Source: Aphodoplasma sp045592745 (lineage in GTDB: Bacteria; Bacillota; Clostridia; UBA1381; UMGS1253). From it: DNA of 17,520 bases. The position numbers were made by a program, and so were the translations under genes. The stretch is from positions 1 to 17,520 of the forward strand of contig JAZNVH010000004.1 of assembly GCA_045592745.1 (NCBI GenBank), in the 5' to 3' direction. Of this stretch, positions 13,678 through 17,520 are shown piece after piece. Within the stretch, counting starts at the first letter, position 1. Each line of letters begins with the position of its first letter. A model generated the notes under the pieces. That model made no database searches and was not told the DNA's origin. It was given only the letters and a program-made list of their open reading frames with translations.

Positions 13678-13923
13678 TTAAGCGGGCAAAATGCTAAAAT
13701 CGGAAATTATACTGAACACCAATTTTGATTGAAGCCTACTTGCCATATCTTCATCAACAAAGAGGTATTCGTTTCCGTATTCGTCTTTTAGCGTCCGGGT
13801 AGCCAATTTCCGTATGTAGTTTCTGTAATGGTTAAGCACATAGGAAATAGCTTCCGGCTTGCCCTGCGTTGCCGCAGCAATTACAGTAACAGGAATATCT
13901 GTCGCATTCACATGTCGTCCCAT
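13678..13923 (-). CDS. Helix-turn-helix protein of conjugative-transposon type (HTH_16-like)
   Basis: An 81-aa protein whose core ATQGKPEAISYVLNHYRNYI and later EDMASRLQSKLVFSIISDF match the small HTH_16 domain proteins encoded beside the sigma-like factor in Firmicutes conjugative transposons. These are thought to regulate element genes. The ATG at 13923 overlaps the end of the sigma gene by 16 bases, and AAGGAGGG inside that gene serves as its ribosome binding site, so the two are coupled. The assignment is by length, pattern and position. Confidence 0.8.
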   Translation of the reverse strand: MGRHVNATDIPVTVIAAATQGKPEAISYVLNHYRNYIRKLATRTLKDEYGNEYLFVDEDMASRLQSKLVFSIISDFSILPA

Positions 13924-14342
13924 TTGATACCCTCCTTTGCAAAGTAATCTTTAAGCAGTTTCAGAGATTTCAAACGGCGGCGATTTATCGCCTGTTGATA
14001 TGTGTTAAACAATTTGCCGATTTCGTTATCGCTCATATCCGCAAAATATGAAAGCAGAATGATGTCGCGTTTTTCCTGCGGAAGCTGCCTTATTGCGTCT
14101 GCAAGAAAATTTCCTACAACAACAATTTCTTTATCCAATACATTGAAGATATGTTGATTGTTGAAATATCTATCGTTTGCCGATAACTGCAAAACTTGGT
14201 CTTGCGTTAAGCTGTCTAACGATACCTCGTGTTTTCTCCGATTTGCATATTCCTTGTGAATATTTTTTGCTTCGTTTTTGAGAACACGAGTGCAAAAAGC
14301 TCCGAACTGATTAGAGATGCGCTTTTCGTTATTTTCTTTCAT
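13908..14342 (-). CDS. Sigma-70-like RNA polymerase sigma factor of the integrative element
   Basis: A 144-aa protein starting MKENNEKRISNQFGAFCTRV. The C-terminal half, LADAIRQLPQEKRDIILLSY followed by FADMSDNEIGKLFNTYQQAI and a basic NRRRLKSLKLLKDYF helix, is a region-4 type helix-turn-helix. Region 2 is reduced or diverged. Such short sigma-like proteins sit next to HTH_16 proteins in Tn916- and Tn1549-type elements and probably direct or modulate element transcription. The ATG at 14342 has GGAGGTGGCACA directly before it. Its ATGA is shared with the TGA of the 41-codon frame upstream, which indicates translational coupling. Confidence 0.85.
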   Translation of the reverse strand: MKENNEKRISNQFGAFCTRVLKNEAKNIHKEYANRRKHEVSLDSLTQDQVLQLSANDRYFNNQHIFNVLDKEIVVVGNFLADAIRQLPQEKRDIILLSYFADMSDNEIGKLFNTYQQAINRRRLKSLKLLKDYFAKEGIKWDDM

Positions 14343-14464
14343 TGTGCCACCTCCTTTCCGTGAAGAAAGTTGGTGTTTTCCTTTTCGCCTTTCGTGTAGG
14401 TAACAACTGAAAAGCAAAAGTTACACAGGTTAAACGAAAATTTATTAAAATTATTTTTTAACAT
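14339..14464 (-). CDS. 41-aa leader peptide translationally coupled to the sigma-like gene
   Basis: A short frame starting MLKNNFNKFSFNLCNFCFSV and ending NFLHGKEVAQ. It has an excellent GGAGGT site 7 bases before the ATG at 14464, and its stop TGA overlaps the sigma ATG (ATGA). It is Asn- and Phe-rich with two Cys. The ribosome binding site can be hidden by pairing of TCGGAGG (14473-14479) with CCTCCGA 36 bases upstream (14515-14521). The same frame stays open upstream to an ATG at 14725, so this might be the C-terminal end of a 128-aa protein. The better reading is a regulatory leader for the sigma-factor operon. Confidence 0.55.
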   Translation of the reverse strand: MLKNNFNKFSFNLCNFCFSVVTYTKGEKENTNFLHGKEVAQ

Positions 14465-14472
14465 TGCTTTTA

Positions 14473-14521
14473 CCTCCGAATTTTCAAATTGAAATTTTTG
14501 ATAGTTCGGTAGGCTCGGAGG
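14473..14521 (-). promoter_or_regulatory. Hairpin that can mask the leader-peptide ribosome binding site
   Basis: CCTCCGA (14515-14521) and TCGGAGG (14473-14479, the Shine-Dalgarno) are exact complements on the minus strand. An inner TTTCAA/TTGAAA stem and an alternative CCGAA/TTCGG pairing reinforce the fold. Translation of the leader and sigma genes could be controlled by opening it. Confidence 0.5.
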
Positions 14522-14534
14522 GCTTCGGCAATGA

Positions 14535-14589
14535 TAAAAAAATGCACAGCCAAAATACAACCTTATAATAGGTTGATACTCGGCTGTGC
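14535..14589 (-). terminator. Terminator or attenuator upstream of the sigma-factor operon
   Basis: GCACAGCC and GGCTGTGC (14544-14551 and 14582-14589) form an 8-bp stem, with an inner AACCT/AGGTT stem, followed on the minus strand by ATTTTTTTATC. It sits 70 bases before the leader peptide. It may end an upstream transcript or attenuate the operon itself. Confidence 0.65.
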
Positions 14590-14951
14590 GATAAGAGCGA
14601 TTATGACCTCCGCCTGCATCATCAGACTTTCCGCCGGATTTGTGATTTACCCGGATATGATGTGTGCGGTTTCTTCGTTTCGCAAAAGGAAAAATTGGTG
14701 TTGGGCATTCGTAATACAATAGCATTTAATCACACTCCTAACGCAAGGCAATCCGCCTTTGTTAAAAGCGAAAAAACCTATATGCGCATAGCGGAATTGC
14801 CACGCCAAATATTTTTATTATTTTGTTGTAATCTTTGTTGTTCGGTACATTCTTCTAATATTGACAATGGTTTCAACCCCTTTCAATATGCCTATAATAT
14901 GACATTAAATGACTGAATAAATGATTTATCTACATAATTCGCAAAAAAGAA
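14590..14951. other. Spacer with no assured gene between the sigma operon and the next unit
   Basis: The minus strand has an ATG at 14725 with AGGAG 9 bases upstream. It opens the in-frame 128-codon reading described under the leader peptide (MLLYYECPTPIFPF..., with a Gly-rich, basic middle SGGKSDDAGGGHNRSY), but the terminator at 14535-14589 lies inside it. A 29-codon frame from a TTG near 14864 (…EECTEQQRLQQNNKNIW…) could be the C-terminus of a lost gene. The plus strand has two open frames without support. I make no gene call. Confidence 0.4.
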
Positions 14952-14989
14952 CCCGCCTGACTCCTTAATGAATCAGACGGGATTTTTTT
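14952..14989. terminator. Strong terminator, usable on both strands
   Basis: cccgcctga (14952-14960) and tcagacggg (14973-14981) form a 9-bp stem that is fully paired, with one G-U, on the minus strand, where TTCTTTTTTGC follows. On the plus strand seven T follow at 14983-14989, with one C-A mismatch in the stem. It ends the short minus-strand unit starting near 15100. Confidence 0.8.
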
Positions 14990-15030
14990 ATAGTTATTCG
15001 TTTTTTGACTTGCTCATACAATAATAGCAT
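14965..15030 (-). CDS. Possible 21-aa peptide, or the body of a small RNA
   Basis: MLLLYEQVKKRITIKKSRLIH is encoded with AAAGGGGG 8 bases before the ATG, from the promoter at 15102-15130. The stop lies in the loop of the terminator at 14952-14989. The peptide is short and basic and resembles nothing I know. The transcript of about 150 bases might equally act as a regulatory RNA. Confidence 0.3.
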   Translation of the reverse strand: MLLLYEQVKKRITIKKSRLIH

Positions 15031-15101
15031 TGTTTTTTCCCCCTTTAACAGCAAATACTATTCTTCAATATAAAGTGATTATTTTCCTTTAATTTACAAT
15101 A

Positions 15102-15130
15102 ATTATAACATTTTTCGCTATCAATGTCTG
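15102..15130 (-). promoter_or_regulatory. Promoter of the short transcript, with TTCGACAGAC box
   Basis: CAGACA (15125-15130), a 17-base spacer and TATAAT (15102-15107) on the minus strand. The -35 lies within TTCGACAGAC, the same 10-mer found in the same place at the AbrB-like gene promoter. TGTCGAAA at 15129-15136 also has an exact inverted partner at 15160-15167. Confidence 0.65.
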
Positions 15131-15181
15131 TCGAAACTTGTTATTAAAACATAAAAATCTTTCGACAATTATTTACAAACA

Positions 15182-15210
15182 AAGCCGTTAGCAACATAAA
15201 CTAACGGCTT
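15182..15210 (-). terminator. Probable terminator after the 165-aa unknown gene
   Basis: AAGCCGTTAG and CTAACGGCTT form a 10-bp perfect stem with a 9-base loop, 7 bases after the stop codon. The minus-strand tail is TTGTTTGTAAA, a modest U-tract. Confidence 0.65.
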
Positions 15211-15217
15211 TATACTG

Positions 15218-15715
15218 TTATACCAACTCAAAACTATCGTAGAAATCTTTTACATTCTGTCTGCTTAAAACATCATCAAGAGATACAGAGAGCTTTTTCG
15301 GTATTTCAAGTAAAACCTCAAGCTGTCTATCGGCGCCGATAACTCTCTCGAAATGAATTTCATAATAATAGCTATATTTTGTATGGTATTTCACATAAGC
15401 ACATTTCAAACCGTTTATTTCGCTTGTCTGTGGCTCCTCAATCCAAATATATCCGGTTTCGTTGGGTTGGAACATATCTTTTGCAATATCAGTTCCCAAT
15501 ACATCATCAATGAAAATATCCATAAGGGATTTTACAGGTGTATCAAATTCAACCTCTGTTGTCATAAAGGCTATTCTACAATCCTGTTCAGGCGAAATCA
15601 ATCTTAACCCGTCTGCGTGTACGCTCTCCATACCCTCAATATCAATGTAAAACTGTTGCGGCAATTTGAATTTAATTCCTGCCACTGATAAATGATTACC
15701 CTCGATTTTTAACAT
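15218..15715 (-). CDS. Protein of unknown function, cytoplasmic, 165 aa
   Basis: The protein has no signal peptide or membrane segment. It alternates beta-strand-like segments rich in aromatics with short helices: HLSVAGIKFKLPQQFYIDIE at the N-terminus, DGLRLISPEQDCRIAF, GYIWIEEPQTSEINGLKCAY, YSYYYEIHFERVIGADRQLE, and a helical end DVLSRQNVKDFYDSFELV. This pattern recalls small PsbP/Mog1-like domains, but that is only an impression, and I name no family. GGAGG lies 9 bases before the ATG. It follows the AbrB-like gene by 24 bases and shares its promoter, so that regulator probably controls it or modulates its product's pathway. Confidence 0.8.
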   Translation of the reverse strand: MLKIEGNHLSVAGIKFKLPQQFYIDIEGMESVHADGLRLISPEQDCRIAFMTTEVEFDTPVKSLMDIFIDDVLGTDIAKDMFQPNETGYIWIEEPQTSEINGLKCAYVKYHTKYSYYYEIHFERVIGADRQLEVLLEIPKKLSVSLDDVLSRQNVKDFYDSFELV

Positions 15716-15739
15716 TTCTTTTTTCCTCCAAATCGTAAA

Positions 15740-15934
15740 TTATTTTTTATAGCATTTATCATTTGTTTCCGAAACCTCAACAACCGTAAATTTTGGATTT
15801 GTAATTAGCAATCCCTCTGTTGTATCAATAAGGCATACGGTGTCTTGTTCGTTAAGGTGAAAAAACTCTCTGTACTCTTTCGGAATTGTAATACGGCCAA
15901 GATTGTCAACCTTTCTATGAAACCCTACTCGCAT
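15740..15934 (-). CDS. AbrB/SpoVT-type DNA-binding protein
   Basis: A 64-aa transition-state-type regulator with the swapped-hairpin fold. RVGFHRKVDNLGRITIPKEY followed by REFFHLNEQDTV shows the family motif (R-x-D-x-x-G-R-I-x-I-P-K-E-x-R), here with KVDNLGRITIPKE. The C-terminal DTTEGLLITNPK fits the second half. The frame is open to 16111, but AAAGGGGGT before the ATG at 15934 decides the start. It is cotranscribed with the 165-aa unknown gene. Many proteins of this type bind their own promoter as dimers or tetramers. Confidence 0.9.
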   Translation of the reverse strand: MRVGFHRKVDNLGRITIPKEYREFFHLNEQDTVCLIDTTEGLLITNPKFTVVEVSETNDKCYKK

Positions 15935-15984
15935 AATTCTACCCCCTTTGACAATATGTATTAAATAATCTATGCTATACGCTA

Positions 15985-16018
15985 ATATTATCATAAATAA
16001 AATGAAAAGTCTGTCGAA
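15985..16018 (-). promoter_or_regulatory. Promoter of the AbrB-like operon, with TTCGACAGAC box
   Basis: CAGACT (16008-16013), a 17-base spacer and TAATAT (15985-15990) on the minus strand, within the shared 10-mer TTCGACAGAC (16009-16018). Upstream, ATTCTACA occurs twice (about 16053-16082), a possible operator. Confidence 0.6.
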
Positions 16019-16095
16019 CTCTGTAAGTAAATAAGTTCTAATTTTAGGAAGTTTTGTAGAATTATGATGAAATATGTAGAATGAATTATGAAAAC

Positions 16096-16119
16096 AAAAA
16101 AAGAGCCGCATTGCGACTC
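16096..16119 (-). terminator. Terminator of the XRE regulator gene
   Basis: GAGTCGC and GCGGCTC form a 7-bp stem with one G-U pair and a 3-base loop (16103-16119), followed by TTTTTTT on the minus strand. It is 20 bases after the gene. Confidence 0.8.
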
Positions 16120-16139
16120 ATTCAATAACAAATACAAAA

Positions 16140-16460
16140 TTATAAATTGTTTATATACGCATCTAATATATCTGATGCAGTTTTCCTTTGTTGAGGGGTA
16201 AGTTTTTCAAGTTTCTTTGTAAGTTCGTCAAATACATATTCTTTGCCGGAAGATAACTCATTCTGCAGAACATAATCAGCAGAAACGCCTAATGCTTCTA
16301 TAATCTTTATAAATATATTCATGCTTGGCATTTTAACGCCACGCTCTATTTCACCGTAATACATTAACCCAATATCTGCTTTTTCAGCCAAAACCTCTTG
16401 GGTATAACCTTTCTTTTGTCTTGCTTTCTTTATCATACTGCCAAGTTCAGTTTTTTCCAT
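16140..16460 (-). CDS. XRE-family transcriptional regulator
   Basis: A 106-aa protein with a Cro/C1-type helix-turn-helix at residues 5-62: LGSMIKKARQKKGYTQEVLA, EKADIGLMYYGEIERGVKMP, then SMNIFIKIIEALGVSADYVL. The C-terminal helix pair (FDELTKKLEKLTPQQRKTA and DILDAYINNL) probably dimerises. I chose the ATG at 16460 because GGAGGT (16468-16473) lies 7 bases upstream; a GTG at 16469 would overlap that site. The gene stands alone between a terminator on each side. Three TGCTATT-type half-sites around its promoter suggest autorepression. Confidence 0.92.
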   Translation of the reverse strand: MEKTELGSMIKKARQKKGYTQEVLAEKADIGLMYYGEIERGVKMPSMNIFIKIIEALGVSADYVLQNELSSGKEYVFDELTKKLEKLTPQQRKTASDILDAYINNL

Positions 16461-16479
16461 ATAAGACACCTCCTATGCA

Positions 16480-16543
16480 AATAGCATTGATTCTTTACTT
16501 AATTTTATAAAAAATCTGCTATTTGTGGAAGTAGCGAATAGCA
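16480..16543 (-). promoter_or_regulatory. Promoter and operator half-sites of the XRE gene
   Basis: TTCCAC (16525-16530), 17 bases, TAAAAT (16502-16507) on the minus strand. The 7-mer TGCTATT occurs at 16517-16523 on the plus strand and in the opposite sense (AATAGCA) at 16537-16543 and 16480-16486. These sites flank the -35 and the start region. Confidence 0.65.
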
Positions 16544-16593
16544 TACAATCAATCCTTTTCGCTAATATTCAAGTAAAAAACATCAATTTGCAC

Positions 16594-16623
16594 AAAAAAC
16601 CTCCGAGGATTTTTCCCCGGAGG
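16594..16623 (-). terminator. Terminator of the HD-GYP gene
   Basis: CCTCCGGGGA and TCCTCGGAGG (16600-16609 and 16614-16623) form a 10-bp stem with one G-U pair and a 4-base loop, then TTTTTTG on the minus strand, 20 bases after the stop codon. Confidence 0.88.
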
Positions 16624-16642
16624 CTCGTTTTGTATATATGGG

Positions 16643-17371
16643 TTAGTCGTATATACCACCGACAATGTAGTTCCAATTATTCAGGAATATTTCTACAAGC
16701 TGCGGTTCGTACATAATCTTTGAGTTTTTCTTAATCTCTGCATAACATTCATCTTGCGTGAGAGCTTTTCTGTATGGTCTGTCGCTAAGCATTGCATCAA
16801 TGGAATCGGCAATAGCAATTACTCTTGCCGGAAACGGAATTTGCTCACCGCTTATTCCAAAGGGATAGCCTTTACCGTCCCACCGTTCCTGATGATATAG
16901 AACGCCGTCTGTAATATGTGTGTACTTTGACCGTTTAATAAGAAGGTCATATCCATCTTTCGGATGCTGCTTTATTTCTTCGTATTCTTCATCGGTGAGC
17001 GAGCCTTCTTTATTTAGTATGCCGTCAGGAATACTGATTTTGCCGACATCGTGACAGAAAGCAGAAAGTGTAATGGTGTTCCTATAATACTTGCTCATTT
17101 CAATAAGCATACAGCAGCGATATGTCATAAGAGCCACACGTCTTGAATGTTCTCCGGTATATTTATCTCTTTGCGAAAGCAATTCTATCAGCGGAGCAAT
17201 AGACCTGAATTGTCTTGTCGTTTGCGTCCACTTAAACCTGTCAGACAGAGGAAAATGTTTGGTTGAGCCGTATTTGAGTTCACGGCGAACACAGCCGTAT
17301 TCCTTGAAACGCTGTTCTTCGCTTTCAAGTTTGCTTTCTATTCTTTCGCTGTCTGTTATATTCTTCTGCAT
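16643..17371 (-). CDS. HD-GYP domain protein, probable cyclic-di-GMP phosphodiesterase
   Basis: A 242-aa protein; HD-GYP enzymes hydrolyse c-di-GMP at a metal centre. The metal ligands appear in order: GEHSRRVALM (His75), FCHDVGKISIPDGILNKEG (His107-Asp108), IKQHPKDGYDLL (His136), YHQERWDGKGYPFG (His160 and the GYP signature) and AIADSIDAMLSDRPYR (Asp189). No receiver or sensor domain precedes it; the first 50 residues are charged and helical. GGAGGGG lies 6 bases before the ATG at 17371; an in-frame start at 17407 would fall in the terminator region. It is directly downstream of a c-di-GMP-I riboswitch, which supports the substrate. Confidence 0.93.
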   Translation of the reverse strand: MQKNITDSERIESKLESEEQRFKEYGCVRRELKYGSTKHFPLSDRFKWTQTTRQFRSIAPLIELLSQRDKYTGEHSRRVALMTYRCCMLIEMSKYYRNTITLSAFCHDVGKISIPDGILNKEGSLTDEEYEEIKQHPKDGYDLLIKRSKYTHITDGVLYHQERWDGKGYPFGISGEQIPFPARVIAIADSIDAMLSDRPYRKALTQDECYAEIKKNSKIMYEPQLVEIFLNNWNYIVGGIYD

Positions 17372-17393
17372 TTCAATCCCCTCCAAATGCAAT

Positions 17394-17445
17394 AAAAAAA
17401 GCCGCAATAATAAAGCAATCTGACGATTACTCTAAAATTGCAGCT
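17394..17445 (-). terminator. Riboswitch-controlled terminator before the HD-GYP gene
   Basis: AGCTGCAAT (17437-17445) and ATTGCGGCT (17400-17408) form a 9-bp stem with one G-U pair, followed by TTTTTTT (17394-17400) and then, 8 bases on, by the HD-GYP ribosome binding site. Its 5' arm overlaps the 3' end of the aptamer, so the two structures exclude each other. Confidence 0.75.
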
Positions 17446-17520
17446 GACTGACATAGTTAAACTTTAGTCTCTTGAGCTTTGCGTCCCAACCTTTCGGTTG
17501 GTTTGCCAAATATTCAATTA
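17437..17520 (-). promoter_or_regulatory. Cyclic-di-GMP-I (GEMM) riboswitch aptamer, cut by the window edge
   Basis: The minus strand reads GGCAAACCAACCGAAAGGTT, GGGACGCAAAGC, AGACTAAAG, then CTATGTCAGTCAGCTGC. This is the GEMM-I core: an AAACC entry, a stem capped by a GAAA tetraloop, the invariant GGGACGCAAAGC, CUAA, and the AUGxCAGxCAGxUGC 3' helix with the tetraloop receptor. AATTG at the edge (17515-17519) can pair with CAATT (17435-17439) as the closing P1 stem. The aptamer seems nearly complete; only its outer 5' bases and promoter may be missing. Confidence 0.9.

Noticed and set aside
14662..14916. Plus-strand frames downstream of the sigma-operon terminator
   Set aside because: There are no ribosome binding sites, and the TTGACA at 14861 and TATAAT at 14893 are 26 bases apart, too far for a promoter.
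1..17520. CRISPR arrays and rRNA genes
   Set aside because: No regularly spaced direct repeats and no rRNA signature sequence apart from the short L1-site mimics.

Overview
The window looks like a chromosomal segment from an anaerobic, AT-rich, low-GC Gram-positive bacterium of the class Clostridia. The basis is strong GGAGG-type ribosome binding sites, near-consensus sigma-A promoters, an L10 leader, the acpS-nnr-alr-ndoAI-ndoA gene order known from Firmicutes, and Clostridia-type integrative-element genes. I cannot name the species from sequence alone.

Region 1 (1-4980, minus strand): the start of a secreted protein runs off the left edge. A palindromic repeat and a terminator separate it from the translation and transcription cluster rpmG-secE-nusG-rplK-rplA-rplJ-rplL. 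Autoregulatory RNA is visible throughout: two look-alikes of the 23S rRNA L1-binding site, one before rplK and one before rplA, and an L10 leader with its own promoter and attenuator before rplJ. rpoB does not follow rplL.

Region 2 (4980-10860): a divergent radC-family gene on the plus strand, then a minus-strand set read as DUF6106-like membrane protein, acpS, nnr (NAD(P)HX repair), alr, and the ndoAI/ndoA toxin-antitoxin pair with its own promoter. A small secreted protein of unknown role follows.

Region 3 (10857-11218): tRNA-Leu(GAG) and tRNA-Pro(CGG) on the plus strand, each with its own consensus promoter and strong terminator.

Region 4 (11219-about 14930, minus strand): the recombination and regulation end of an integrative element abutting the tRNA-Pro unit. 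It holds a large serine recombinase, a TnpW-like protein, an HTH_16-like protein, a sigma-70-like factor and an upstream 41-codon leader frame. The last three are translationally overlapped. No conjugation genes are visible, so either the rest lies beyond the window or this is a remnant.

Region 5 (14940-17520, minus strand): small regulatory units: a promoter-to-terminator small RNA or 21-aa peptide; an AbrB-like regulator with an unrecognised 165-aa protein; an XRE repressor with three matching operator half-sites; and an HD-GYP c-di-GMP phosphodiesterase preceded by a c-di-GMP-I riboswitch and terminator at the window edge. Whether Region 5 belongs to the integrative element cannot be settled here.
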